From: Acidisoma sp. PAMC 29798
Lineage (GTDB): Bacteria > Pseudomonadota > Alphaproteobacteria > Acetobacterales > Acetobacteraceae
Length of the DNA: 64,000 nt
Reading direction: 5' to 3'
NCBI RefSeq assembly: GCF_030252425.1
Contig: NZ_CP126994.1
Span: forward strand, 2,599,001 to 2,663,000
Below, one piece after another: positions 1 to 8,132 of the stretch (positions within the stretch are counted from its first letter, which is position 1; every line of letters begins with the position of its first letter). The notes below the pieces were generated by a model that saw only the letters and a list, made by a program, of their open reading frames with translations, ran no database searches and was not told where the DNA came from. A program made the position numbers and the translations under genes.

Positions 1-1
1 C

Positions 2-889
2 GGCCCGCTCGGCGGCCGCGAGGGCAAGAAGGTCACGTCCCGCCAGATCCGCGATCGCTTGATGCATGAAGTGCAGGGCAACGTGGCCCTGAAGATTACC
101 ATCAGCACTGAGACGGACGCCTTCGAAGTGGCAGGCCGCGGCGAATTGCAGCTCGGCGTGCTCATCGAGCAGATGCGCCGTGAAGGTTTTGAGCTGACCA
201 TCGGTCGCCCCCGCGTCCTGACGCGCGCCAATCCGGAAACGGGTGAGCGCGAGGAGCCGATGGAAGACGTGCTGGTCGATGTGGACGAGCCCTATTCCGG
301 CGTCGTCGTCGAGAAGATGAGCCGCCGCAAGGGCCAGTTGCAGGACATGCGCCCCTCCGGCGGTGGCAAGCAGCGCCTGACCTTCCGCATGCCCAGCCGT
401 GGCCTGATCGGCTATCACGGTGAATTCCTGACCGATACCCGCGGTTCGGGCATCATGAACCGTCTCTTTGCGGGCTACGGTCCCTGGCAGGGCGTCATCG
501 AAGGCCGCCGTAACGGCAGCCTGATCTCCAACCTCGATGGCGAGGCCGTGCAGTATTCGCTGTGGTATTTGCAGGAGCGCGGAACGCTCTTTGTGAACCC
601 CGGCGACAAGGTCTACACCGGCATGATCGTCGGCGAGCATAGCCGCGACAATGATCTCGACGTGAACGTGGTCAAGGAAAAGAAGCTCACCAATATCCGC
701 GCCGCCGGCAAGGATGATGCGATGCTGCTGATCCCGCCCCGCCGCATGTCGCTGGAGCAGGCGATTGCCTATGTCGAGGATGACGAGTTGGTGGAAGTGA
801 CGCCGGCGGCGATCCGTCTGCGCAAACGCCATCTCGACCCGAATGCCCGCAAGCGCGCCGATCGCTCTTCGGACTCCGACGCGGCGTAA
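2..889 (+). CDS. typA: Ribosome-associated GTPase TypA/BipA, C-terminal part (5' end outside window)
   Basis: This is the last 295 residues of a TypA/BipA translational GTPase, which binds ribosomes and acts in assembly and stress or cold adaptation. The frame is open to the first base, so the GTPase domain lies upstream of the window. Family hallmarks are visible: GRGELQLGVLIEQMRREGFE in the EF-G domain III-like part, the domain V-like region PSRGLIGYHGEFLTDTRGSG, and the TypA-specific end with KKLTNIRAAGKDDA and RLRKRHLDPNARKR. The ATG at 59 is internal, not the start. A strong terminator follows 10 bases after the stop, so this gene ends its transcript. Confidence 0.95.
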   Translation, partial: GPLGGREGKKVTSRQIRDRLMHEVQGNVALKITISTETDAFEVAGRGELQLGVLIEQMRREGFELTIGRPRVLTRANPETGEREEPMEDVLVDVDEPYSGVVVEKMSRRKGQLQDMRPSGGGKQRLTFRMPSRGLIGYHGEFLTDTRGSGIMNRLFAGYGPWQGVIEGRRNGSLISNLDGEAVQYSLWYLQERGTLFVNPGDKVYTGMIVGEHSRDNDLDVNVVKEKKLTNIRAAGKDDAMLLIPPRRMSLEQAIAYVEDDELVEVTPAAIRLRKRHLDPNARKRADRSSDSDAA

Positions 890-898
890 GGCGGCGAC

Positions 899-930
899 AA
901 AAACCCCCGGGCATCCCCCGGGGGTTTTTC
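899..930 (+). terminator. Rho-independent terminator after typA
   Basis: Directly visible hairpin: AAAAACCCCCGGG, a short CATC loop region, then CCCGGGGGTTTTT. The stem is very GC-rich with a T run on the plus strand and an A run on the other side, so it could work in both directions. It sits between typA and the mazEF-like pair. Confidence 0.9.
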
Positions 931-959
931 GTTGTGGGTGTTCTTCGCACCTCACTCCG

Positions 960-993
960 TTGCATGTAACGCACCAATGATGTAACATTACAT
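960..993 (+). promoter_or_regulatory. Promoter and dyad operator of the mazEF-like operon
   Basis: A plausible promoter TTGCAT (960-965), 17 bases, TAACAT (983-988) precedes the antitoxin gene. The -10 lies inside a perfect inverted repeat ATGTAA-CA-TTACAT (980-993), and a second ATGTAAC copy sits at 964-970. Type II antitoxins usually bind such dyads to autoregulate their operons; that this one does so is inference. Confidence 0.5.
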
Positions 994-1014
994 GGAATGT
1001 GGAGGATGAAGGCA

Positions 1015-1239
1015 ATGGCAACGCCTCCCGGGAATGCCCGCGTTCAGAAGCACCGCGACGCGTTGCGCCACGCGGGTCTGCGACCGGTGCAGATTTGGGT
1101 GCCGGATACGCGGCGGCCGGAGTTCGCGGCGGAATGTCGGCGGCAATCCGTTCTCGTGGCAGAAGCCGATCGGTCTGATATGGGTTTGCGCCAGTTCATG
1201 GATGAGGCCATCGCGGATCTTGACGGCTGGACCGCATAG
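1015..1239 (+). CDS. MazE-like antitoxin (DUF3018-type)
   Basis: Small 74-residue protein whose N-terminal half (QKHRDALRHAGLRPVQIWVP) matches antitoxin MazE-like proteins of the DUF3018 type. It should bind and neutralise the toxin encoded immediately downstream. The ATG at 1015 was chosen because GGAGG at 1001-1005 is spaced 9 bases from it; ATG 997 and 1006 are in frame but poorly placed for that site. The stop TAG (1237-1239) overlaps the toxin GTG start by one base, indicating translational coupling. A dyad lies directly upstream. Confidence 0.8.
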   Translation: MATPPGNARVQKHRDALRHAGLRPVQIWVPDTRRPEFAAECRRQSVLVAEADRSDMGLRQFMDEAIADLDGWTA

Positions 1240-1562
1240 TGCGGGGCGACTTGCTGACAGTGGCCGTCCACGGCGATTTCGGAAAACATCGCCCCGCATT
1301 GGTCATCCAAGCCGATCAGTTCAGCGAGCACACCACCGTCACCGTGTTGCCGCTGTCGAGCAGCATGGTCGATGCGCCCTTGCTCCGCATCACTGTGCAG
1401 CCCAGCACTGAGAACGGTCTGCGAGCACCGTCCCAGGTGATGATCGACAAGGCCACGACGATTAAGCGCGAGAAGGCGGGGTCGGCCTTCGGTCGCATCG
1501 AAACCGCGACGTTGGTAGAGATCGAGCGATGTTTGGCCGTCTTTCTGGGCATCGCGAAGTAA
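1239..1562 (+). CDS. MazF/PemK-family endoribonuclease toxin
   Basis: 107-residue protein starting MRGDLLTVAVHGDFGKHRPA, the usual beginning of the MazF/PemK fold (RGD-V followed by G-RPALVIQ). The family cleaves mRNA at short motifs. The central TVLPLSS and the later QVMIDKATTIKREKAGSAFG segment correspond to the conserved MazF core (Q-x-x-x-D-K). It starts at GTG, overlapping the antitoxin stop. It appears complete, so the pair is probably functional. It could be a stabilising module of mobile origin, but no mobile genes flank it. Confidence 0.85.
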   Translation: MRGDLLTVAVHGDFGKHRPALVIQADQFSEHTTVTVLPLSSSMVDAPLLRITVQPSTENGLRAPSQVMIDKATTIKREKAGSAFGRIETATLVEIERCLAVFLGIAK

Positions 1563-1616
1563 CACACGAGGGTTTGCGCGGGTGACGAATCGCCCGTTTG
1601 CGTGACACCCTGCGGC

Positions 1617-2921
1617 ATGTCGGAACCCCGCCCCGAGTCCCTCACCCTCCGCGCCATCCTGACCGATCGGCGCCTGCTCCTGATGACGGGCTTCGGCTTC
1701 GCCTCTGGCCTGCCGCTGCCGTTGTCGGGTTTTACCCTGCGGCAATGGATGGCCGAAGGCCATCTCGGCCTCGGCGTCATCGGCCTCACCGCCTATATCG
1801 GCCTCGCCTATTCCCTCAAATTCCTCTGGTCGCCGGTCTTCGACAACGCCGCGCCCGGCCCCCTCGCCGCACTCGGCCGCAGGCGCGGCTGGCTGCTCGC
1901 CGTCCAACCGCTACTGACCCTCGCCTGTCTGGCGATGGTCCTGGCGAGCCCGACCGCCGCGCCCATGTTGCTCATCACCTTCGCGGCCCTGCTCGCCTTC
2001 TGCTCGGCGAGCCAGGACACCATCATCGATGCCTGGCGCATCGAGAGCTTTCCCGAGGCGCAGCAGGGCACGGCCCTCGCCGGCTATATCTGGGGTTATC
2101 GCGCCGCCCTATTGATTTCCGGCGCCGGCGCCATCGCGCTGGCCACGCCCTGGGGCTGGCACGGCGTCTTTGCCGCTATGGCCGCGCTGACGCTCATCGG
2201 CCCGATCGTCACCCTGCTCGCGCACGAGCCTGAACCGGGCGCCGCCGTGGCGCGCATGCTGACGGAAACGCTGTCCTTCGCCCAACGGTTCGCCCGCTCG
2301 GTGATCGAGCCGCTGGGCGAATTCATGAGCCGGAAGGGCGCTTACACAATCCTCGTCTTCATCGTGCTGTTCCGCCTGGGGGAAGCAATGGCCGGCACCA
2401 TGCTGCCGCCCTTCTATCGCTACCTCGGCTTCGACCGCGCCCAGGTGGCGCTTGCCAACGGCCCGACCTCCCTCGCCGCCGTTCTGATCGGCGCAGCACT
2501 CGGCGGCTGGCTGGTCGTGCGCATCGGCACCGGCCGCGCCTTGCTCATCACCGGCTGCTTCCAGACGCTCTGCATGGCGATGTATGCCGTGCTGTCCTAC
2601 AATCCAGGCAACCACCATGTTCTGATCGCCACCGTGGCGATCGAGGCTTTCGCCGAGGGGCTCGCCGACGCCGCCTTCATCACCTACCTCTCGGGGCTCT
2701 GCGATCGGCGCCATACCGCCACGCAATATGCCCTGCTCTCCTCCATCGCGGCGCTGGCGCTGCGAACCGTCGGCGGCCTGTCCGGCTTCATGGCGGCGGC
2801 GCTGGGCTGGCACGCCTTCTATGTGATGACGGCCCTGGCCACGCTTCCCTCGATCGCAGTGATGGTCTACCTCCTGACCTATTATCCGCCGGAACGACGT
2901 CGGATCGCACAGGAGGGATAG
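1617..2921 (+). CDS. ampG: AmpG-like muropeptide MFS permease
   Basis: 434-residue inner-membrane transporter of the AmpG branch of the major facilitator superfamily, which imports anhydro-muropeptides for cell-wall recycling. The N-terminus carries the AmpG-type GFASGLPLPLSGFTLRQWM followed by KFLWSPVFD and RRRGWLLAVQP. Hydrophobic segments are spread along the whole protein, consistent with 12 helices. ATG 1617 is preferred; an in-frame GTG at 1602 would add five residues. There is no ampC or ampD gene nearby, so the substrate assignment rests on family resemblance. It is followed after four bases by the CoA-transferase genes, which look functionally unrelated. Confidence 0.82.
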   Translation: MSEPRPESLTLRAILTDRRLLLMTGFGFASGLPLPLSGFTLRQWMAEGHLGLGVIGLTAYIGLAYSLKFLWSPVFDNAAPGPLAALGRRRGWLLAVQPLLTLACLAMVLASPTAAPMLLITFAALLAFCSASQDTIIDAWRIESFPEAQQGTALAGYIWGYRAALLISGAGAIALATPWGWHGVFAAMAALTLIGPIVTLLAHEPEPGAAVARMLTETLSFAQRFARSVIEPLGEFMSRKGAYTILVFIVLFRLGEAMAGTMLPPFYRYLGFDRAQVALANGPTSLAAVLIGAALGGWLVVRIGTGRALLITGCFQTLCMAMYAVLSYNPGNHHVLIATVAIEAFAEGLADAAFITYLSGLCDRRHTATQYALLSSIAALALRTVGGLSGFMAAALGWHAFYVMTALATLPSIAVMVYLLTYYPPERRRIAQEG

Positions 2922-2925
2922 CCGT

Positions 2926-3639
2926 ATGGCTGTGTCCAAAATCCACGACAGCGCGACGAACGCTCTGGCCGATGTTCTGAAGGACGGCATGCTCATCCTG
3001 TCCGGCGGCTTCGGCCTCTGCGGCATTCCGAGCGCCCTGATCGCCGCCATCCGCGACAGCGGCGTCACCAACCTGACCATCGTTTCCAACAATGCGGGCA
3101 TCGACGGCGTCGGCCTCGGGGTGCTGCTGGAGACCAAGCAGGTCAAGAAGATGGTCTCGTCCTATGTCGGGGAGAACAAGCTGTTCATGCAGCAGTTCCT
3201 GGCGGGCGAGTTGGAGATCGAGTTCAATCCGCAGGGCACGCTGGCCGAGCGCATTCGCGCCGGCGGCGCCGGCATTCCGGCCTTCTTCACCCGCACCGGC
3301 TATGGCACCTCGGTCGCCGAGGGCAAGGAAACCCGGCAGTTCGAAGACGGGCATCACTATGTGATGGAACGCGGCATCGTGGGTGACCTTGCCATCATCC
3401 ATGCCTGGAAAGGCGATAGCGAGGGCAACCTGATCTACCGAAAGACCGCGCGCAATTTCAACCCGATGATGGCGACCGCCGCCAAGATGACGGTCGTCGA
3501 AGTCGAGGAATTGCACGATGCCGGCAGCTTCGACCCCGATCATATCGTGACCCCCGGCATTTACGTGCAGCGGCTTGTGAAGCTGGACCACATCGACAAG
3601 CGTATCGAACAGCGCACCACGCGCCCGCGCGCCGCGTAA
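2926..3639 (+). CDS. scoA: 3-oxoacid (succinyl-CoA:acetoacetate) CoA-transferase subunit A
   Basis: 237-residue alpha subunit of a class I CoA-transferase that moves CoA from succinyl-CoA to acetoacetate or a related 3-oxoacid, allowing use of ketone bodies and PHB-derived acetoacetate. The family signature [15 protein letters not shown] is near residue 25. Residues [14 protein letters not shown] and the C-terminal [13 protein letters not shown] fit the succinyl-CoA:3-ketoacid type. The ATG at 2926 has GGAGGG upstream. It is followed after 11 bases by the beta subunit. Acetate or adipate CoA-transferase activity cannot be excluded. Confidence 0.92.
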   Translation: MAVSKIHDSATNALADVLKDGMLILSGGFGLCGIPSALIAAIRDSGVTNLTIVSNNAGIDGVGLGVLLETKQVKKMVSSYVGENKLFMQQFLAGELEIEFNPQGTLAERIRAGGAGIPAFFTRTGYGTSVAEGKETRQFEDGHHYVMERGIVGDLAIIHAWKGDSEGNLIYRKTARNFNPMMATAAKMTVVEVEELHDAGSFDPDHIVTPGIYVQRLVKLDHIDKRIEQRTTRPRAA

Positions 3640-3650
3640 GGAGAGCGACC

Positions 3651-4301
3651 ATGGCCTGGACCAGGGACGACATGGCGGCCCGCGCCGCGCGCGAAGTGCA
3701 GGACGGGTTCTACGTCAACCTCGGCATCGGCATCCCGACCCTGGTGGCGAATTTCATTCCGCCCGGCCTGTCGATCATCCTGCATAGCGAAAACGGCATG
3801 CTCGGCATGGGACCGTTTCCTTATGAGGGCGAGGAAGACGCCGACCTCATCAATGCCGGCAAGCAGACCGTGACGGTGCTGCCCACCACCAGCTTCTTCG
3901 ACAGCGCCGAGAGCTTCGCGATGATCCGGGGGGGGCACATCAACCTGTCCATCCTCGGCGCGCTTCAGGTGGCCGAGAATGGCGACCTCGCCAACTGGAT
4001 GGTGCCGGGCAAGATGGTGAAGGGCATGGGCGGCGCCATGGACCTCGTCGCCGGCGTCAAGCGCGTGGTGGTGCTGATGGAGCATACCGCCAAGGGCGAG
4101 GCGAAGATCCTGCGTGCGTGCACCCTGCCGCTAACAGGCAAGGGCGTGGTCGATCTCATCATCACCGATCTCTGCGTCTTCGACGTCGCCCGGCCGGGCC
4201 TGACGCTGGTCGATCTCGCGCCGGGCGTGACGGTGGAGGAGGTGCGCTCCAAGACCGAAGCGCCCTTCACCGTGCATGGGGATCTCGCGAAGGCGGCCTA
4301 G
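3651..4301 (+). CDS. scoB: 3-oxoacid CoA-transferase subunit B
   Basis: 216-residue beta subunit completing the CoA-transferase. It carries the catalytic Glu motif [10 protein letters not shown] near residue 46, where the glutamate forms the glutamyl-CoA thioester in this family, and the start [20 protein letters not shown] typical of SCOT beta. Strong ribosome site GGAGAGCGACC before ATG. Its last four bases overlap the stop of the convergent MFS gene, so the two transcripts run into each other without an intervening terminator. Confidence 0.93.
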   Translation: MAWTRDDMAARAAREVQDGFYVNLGIGIPTLVANFIPPGLSIILHSENGMLGMGPFPYEGEEDADLINAGKQTVTVLPTTSFFDSAESFAMIRGGHINLSILGALQVAENGDLANWMVPGKMVKGMGGAMDLVAGVKRVVVLMEHTAKGEAKILRACTLPLTGKGVVDLIITDLCVFDVARPGLTLVDLAPGVTVEEVRSKTEAPFTVHGDLAKAA

Positions 4302-5518
4302 GCGCGGGAGAGGCGCCAGATCGGGATCGCCAGCGCCGCGCCCGCGATCGTGGCGACGGCAGCGAGGGACGCCATGGCGGTGAACAGCCCGAACCAGGTG
4401 GCGAGCAGACCGATGCCCAAGACCGGCAATAGATTGCCGGTATAGCCTGCGACATAGGTCAATGACACGATGGTCGCGCGCCCGTTCGCCGGCGCACTGC
4501 GGCTTCCCAGCGCGGCGGCGCCGGAAAAGCACGCCCCGTAGCCGAGGCCCGTGCAAAGCGTGCCGAGGCCGAAGAGAATGGCCGAGCCGATGGCGGCGGC
4601 AAACGTCGCGATCACTACCCCGCAGGGCAGCATCACCACGCCGACCAGCAGCACCTTCAATGGCGGCCGCTTGCGGCAAGCAAGCTGCGCGCTGCCGCCG
4701 ACAACTTGAAAGACCGCGACGGTCAGGCCGGCCAGCGCCGGATTGCTGATGCCGACGAGACGCCGCGCGAAGCTCGGGCCCAGGCCGAGAAAGGTGCCGG
4801 CGACCATGAAAGTGAGCGCCAAACCGGCGCAGGCGACGAAAAAGGGTGCGCCCGCTTCGCGTATCAGCGCGCCCAGTTTCGGTGACACCCGGTCGCGCCG
4901 CGCGACAGGTGTAGCTTGCGCTGAGGCCCAAGGCGCCAGCCACAATCCGATCAGTACGACCAGGGCCGCCACCGCGAGCAGAACGAAGGGTGTCACGGTC
5001 GGCGCCGCGCCGGTTTGTATGGCGATACCACTGACCACGGGACCGATGACGCCGCCGGCTGTCATCGCGACGGTCGCCACCACCGCCGCGCGGGTGCCGT
5101 CCCGCGCCGGATCGAGTTCGAGCAGCGCCGCCGTCGCCGGACCCACGGCCGCGCCAGTTCCGATACCGGCGAGAATGCGCCCGACCAGAAGCATCGGCAC
5201 GCTCTGAGCCACGGCCATGACGACCGCGCCGATGAGGACGGCCACCAGGCCGGTGCATAGCAACAGGCGGCGGTCCCCCAGGAGATCGGAAATGCGGCCG
5301 AGCAAGCACAGAGCAAGCAGCGTGCCGGCACAATAGGCGGCATAGATCGCCGTCAGAACCGAGGCGTCGAAATGCCAGCGATCCTGATACAGGCTGTAGA
5401 GCGGCGACGGCGCACCACTCCCGCAGAGCGTGACGGCGATCGCGGCGATGACCAGCGCCCTTGCCGCGCGCGGGTTGGGTCGCGCGTCGGCCCGTGCAGG
5501 CGAAAGGCCAAGCGACAT
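4298..5518 (-). CDS. MFS transporter, probable drug or metabolite exporter
   Basis: 406-residue major facilitator superfamily protein with about 12 hydrophobic segments. The N-terminal [19 protein letters not shown] and [12 protein letters not shown] correspond to helix 1 and the conserved loop between helices 2 and 3. The substrate cannot be read from sequence. Transcribed alone, convergent with scoB. Upstream lies a composite palindromic repeat rather than a recognisable regulator. Confidence 0.8.
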   Translation of the reverse strand: MSLGLSPARADARPNPRAARALVIAAIAVTLCGSGAPSPLYSLYQDRWHFDASVLTAIYAAYCAGTLLALCLLGRISDLLGDRRLLLCTGLVAVLIGAVVMAVAQSVPMLLVGRILAGIGTGAAVGPATAALLELDPARDGTRAAVVATVAMTAGGVIGPVVSGIAIQTGAAPTVTPFVLLAVAALVVLIGLWLAPWASAQATPVARRDRVSPKLGALIREAGAPFFVACAGLALTFMVAGTFLGLGPSFARRLVGISNPALAGLTVAVFQVVGGSAQLACRKRPPLKVLLVGVVMLPCGVVIATFAAAIGSAILFGLGTLCTGLGYGACFSGAAALGSRSAPANGRATIVSLTYVAGYTGNLLPVLGIGLLATWFGLFTAMASLAAVATIAGAALAIPIWRLSRA

Positions 5519-5550
5519 GGGAGACTTTCGAGAGGCTGGTCTTGAGAAGC

Positions 5551-5649
5551 GTCATTCGCGCACGCGATGCGCGAACCTACCCGCTCGGGCACCTTAACGG
5601 CATATGGGCGCCACAGCGGGTAGGTCCGCGGATCAAGTGCGCGGATGAC
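5551..5649. repeat. Composite palindromic repeat, family A, copy 1
   Basis: About 100 bases made of two head-to-head units: a left arm beginning GTCATTCGCGCACGCGATGC, then CCTACCCG, a spacer, CGGGTAGG, and a right arm ending CGCGGATGAC. The closest copy is at 29881-29980, and a single hairpin unit is at 55070-55098. All three lie between genes. This is a REP/BIME-like arrangement. Confidence 0.75.
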
Positions 5650-5685
5650 AACTAGAACGGGGTGCCGGGTAACGGGTGATTTTGC

Positions 5686-6348
5686 CTAGCGCAGAGACTC
5701 GTATTTCTCCAACTGCCACGCGGCCGGTTCCGCCGCCGCATCCGTGTACCAAGTATCGACATGCGGAAAGGCGCGCACGGCGTCACAATAGGCGCGCGAC
5801 GCATCGCTCAGCGGCGGCGCATAGGTCAGCAAGCGCGCAACCACGGGCGCGAACATGATGTCGGCCCCCGTGAAGCGCTTGCCGAACAGGAAGGGGCCGT
5901 CTTCGCCGAATTCGTGCCGCGCCTCCTCCCACACCGCCTCGATGCGCGCGATATCGGCGAGCGCACCTTCGGTCTGCCCCAACCCCGCATAATCGTCCCG
6001 TCCGATATTCATCGGCATGGCCTGGCGCAGGTCGCGGAAGGAGGCGTGCATTTCGGCGGCGACCGCCCGCGCCATCGCGCGCGCACGGCGGCCCTTGGGC
6101 CACAGCTTCGGCTCAACCTCGGCGCAGTATTCGATGATGGCCAGGCTTTCCCAGACACGCGCGCCGTCATGCTCCAAATAGGGGACTAGCCCGCTGGGCG
6201 TCGCGTCCTTCACGGCCGAGGTCTGGCCACCGGCCAGGGGAATGAGGACCTCTGTCACGTCGAGGCCCGCGCAGGCGACGGCCAGCCAGCCGCGCATGGA
6301 CCAGGATGAGTAGCGTTTCGTGCCGATGACCAGGCGTCCGTCGCTCAT
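5686..6348 (-). CDS. Glutathione S-transferase family protein
   Basis: 220-residue protein with an N-terminal thioredoxin-like GST domain (IGTKRYSSWSMRGWLAV) and the conserved PSGLVPYLEHDG followed by ESLAIIEYCAE, the glutathione gamma-glutamyl binding segment. The C-terminal helical domain ends in GADIMFAPVVARLLTYA. The KRYSSWSMRG start is typical of the maleylacetoacetate-isomerase/YfcF-like subgroup, but substrate is unknown. The ATG at 6348 was chosen because the upstream extension (to 6405) is not GST-like. It is divergent from the MarR gene and could share control with it. Confidence 0.85.
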   Translation of the reverse strand: MSDGRLVIGTKRYSSWSMRGWLAVACAGLDVTEVLIPLAGGQTSAVKDATPSGLVPYLEHDGARVWESLAIIEYCAEVEPKLWPKGRRARAMARAVAAEMHASFRDLRQAMPMNIGRDDYAGLGQTEGALADIARIEAVWEEARHEFGEDGPFLFGKRFTGADIMFAPVVARLLTYAPPLSDASRAYCDAVRAFPHVDTWYTDAAAEPAAWQLEKYESLR

Positions 6349-6456
6349 TGTCGTATCCACCGATTGTCCTGGCTTCAAAGTCACCGAGGTGCGGGGCCGA
6401 GACAACCTCCACTTATGCGCGGCCGGAATGACATATCTTCAAAACCGCACATAGAC

Positions 6457-6476
6457 GTTATCATAACAGGCGTTAT
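6457..6476 (+). promoter_or_regulatory. Overlapping dyads at the marR start, probable MarR operator
   Basis: GTTAT-C-ATAAC (6457-6467) is immediately followed by AGGC and another GTTAT (6472-6476), so ATAAC-AGGC-GTTAT forms a second inverted repeat sharing the middle half-site. The block abuts or overlaps the start of the MarR gene. MarR proteins usually repress their own operon through such sites; this assignment is inference. Confidence 0.5.
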
Positions 6477-6978
6477 GGTCATGGTTGTGAGCAGTTTCCC
6501 CCAAGAGGATGACCTCCTCCTCCTCATCAGCGACACGGCGCGCATGATCGGCACTTATGCTGATCGGCTGGCGCGTCGGCATGGCATGACCAAGGCGCAA
6601 TGGGTGGTGATGATCCGCCTCGATCGCAATCCCGGCCTCTCCCAAAAAGACCTCGCCGATATGATGGAAGTCGAGCCGATCACCGTCGGCCGCCTCGTCG
6701 ATCGTCTGGAGCGGCGCGGGTTCGTCGCGCGTGAGCCGGATGAGCAAGACCGTCGCATCTGGCGCCTGCGCCTTTTGCCGGCGGCGACCCCGCTTCTCAA
6801 GATCATGGCCGGTCATAAAGCGGATATTGCCGCGATGCTCGGCTTCGGAATCCCGGATGCGGTCGCCGCACCCATGCGGGTCGGCCTGATGCAGGCCAAG
6901 GCCAATGTGACGGCCGCGTTGAAAAACGCGGATGGGCCGGGCGACCGGGACGACAGCAAACAGGCAGCGAGCGTCTAG
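6475..6978 (+). CDS. MarR-family transcriptional regulator
   Basis: Winged-helix repressor of about 167 residues. The MarR core is clear: GMTKAQWVVMIRLDRNPGLS, then the recognition helix region QKDLADMMEVEPITVGRLVD, then the wing segment RLERRGFVAREPDEQDRRIW. Candidate starts are ATG 6475, ATG 6481 and GTG 6487; all lie within or beside the dyad, and the choice is uncertain. Its stop is one base from the ATG of the efflux adaptor gene, so regulator and pump form one operon. Ligands are presumably pump substrates such as phenolic or lipophilic toxicants (inference). Confidence 0.88.
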   Translation: MVMVVSSFPQEDDLLLLISDTARMIGTYADRLARRHGMTKAQWVVMIRLDRNPGLSQKDLADMMEVEPITVGRLVDRLERRGFVAREPDEQDRRIWRLRLLPAATPLLKIMAGHKADIAAMLGFGIPDAVAAPMRVGLMQAKANVTAALKNADGPGDRDDSKQAASV

Positions 6979-6979
6979 A

Positions 6980-8128
6980 ATGAACCAGATTTCGACGCGC
7001 GACCGCACCACGGCGGACGCGGGCAATACGCCTACGCCTGGCTCGGCCCAACCCGGACAATCCGCGGCACAGGCCCCGGCCGCTAAGCCACCTGCCAAGC
7101 GACGCAGCCTGCTGCGCCCGATCCTCATGCTCGGCGGCATCGGCGTGGTGGTGGTCGGCAGCGGCTATTTCTGGCTGAACGGTGGCCGCTACATGTCCAC
7201 CGACGACGCCTATGTGCAGGCGGCCGAGGTCAATGCCACCACCGACGTCTCCGGCATCGTCGGCCAGATCGACGTGCATGAGGGCGACACGGTCAAGGCG
7301 GGTCAGCCGCTGTTCCGGTTGGGCCAGCATCACTTCCAAATCGCGCTAGACGGTGCGCGCGCCAAATTGGCGCAGACGGCGCTGATGCTGACGGCCATGG
7401 AACAAGACTACCAGCGCATGCTGCGCGACAGCGATACCGCCAAGGCCCAGGTCGCCGGCGACCAGGCGAGCTTCGGGCGCTATGCCTCCCTCATTAAAAG
7501 CGGTGGCGTGACCCGCGCCGAATATGACGACGCGAAATACAAGCTGCAGGCCGACCAAGCGAATGTCGCGGCACTGGATGAGGCCGCGAAAACCCAGCTC
7601 GCCAAGCTCGGCGGGGATGCGACCAAGCCTGTCGAGCAGATGCCCGATTACCTCAGCGCTCAGGCGGATGTGGCGGAGGCGCAGCGTCAGCTCGACCATA
7701 CGATCGTGCGCGCGCCGTTCAACGGCATCGTCACGAACGTCGAATCCTTGCAGCGCGGCCAATACCTCATGGCGTCAGCGTCGGCCTTCGGCATCGTCTC
7801 GACCGATGACGTCTTCATCACGGCGCAGCCAAAGGAGACGCAGCTCACGCATGTGCGGGAAGGCCAGCCGGTCACCATCACCGTGGACAGCTATCCCGGC
7901 AGCAGCTGGAAGGGCGAGGTGCAGTCCATCGCCCCGGCCTCTGGCTCCCAGTTCTCGCTGCTGCCCGCTGAAAATTCCTCCGGCAATTGGGTGAAGGTGG
8001 TGCAGCGCATCCCCGTTCGCATCAAGATCACCGGCGGTCCCACCACCATGCCGCTGCGCGCCGGCATGAGTGTCGTCGTCTCAGTCGATACGGGCCATAT
8101 CCGGCACGTCCACGATCTGATCCCATAA
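6980..8128 (+). CDS. emrA: EmrA/HlyD-family membrane fusion protein
   Basis: 382-residue periplasmic adaptor of a tripartite drug efflux pump. A Pro/Ala-rich cytoplasmic tail is followed by a single membrane helix (residues about 46-66). The EmrA hallmark STDDAYVQAAEVNATTDVSG starts the biotinyl-lipoyl domain, an alpha-helical hairpin follows (about 130-225), and IVRAPFNGIVTNVESLQRGQ closes the lipoyl fold. It sits between the MarR gene and the 14-TM pump, with four bases to the next start. No outer-membrane TolC is encoded here. Confidence 0.9.
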   Translation: MNQISTRDRTTADAGNTPTPGSAQPGQSAAQAPAAKPPAKRRSLLRPILMLGGIGVVVVGSGYFWLNGGRYMSTDDAYVQAAEVNATTDVSGIVGQIDVHEGDTVKAGQPLFRLGQHHFQIALDGARAKLAQTALMLTAMEQDYQRMLRDSDTAKAQVAGDQASFGRYASLIKSGGVTRAEYDDAKYKLQADQANVAALDEAAKTQLAKLGGDATKPVEQMPDYLSAQADVAEAQRQLDHTIVRAPFNGIVTNVESLQRGQYLMASASAFGIVSTDDVFITAQPKETQLTHVREGQPVTITVDSYPGSSWKGEVQSIAPASGSQFSLLPAENSSGNWVKVVQRIPVRIKITGGPTTMPLRAGMSVVVSVDTGHIRHVHDLIP

Positions 8129-8132
8129 CGCC

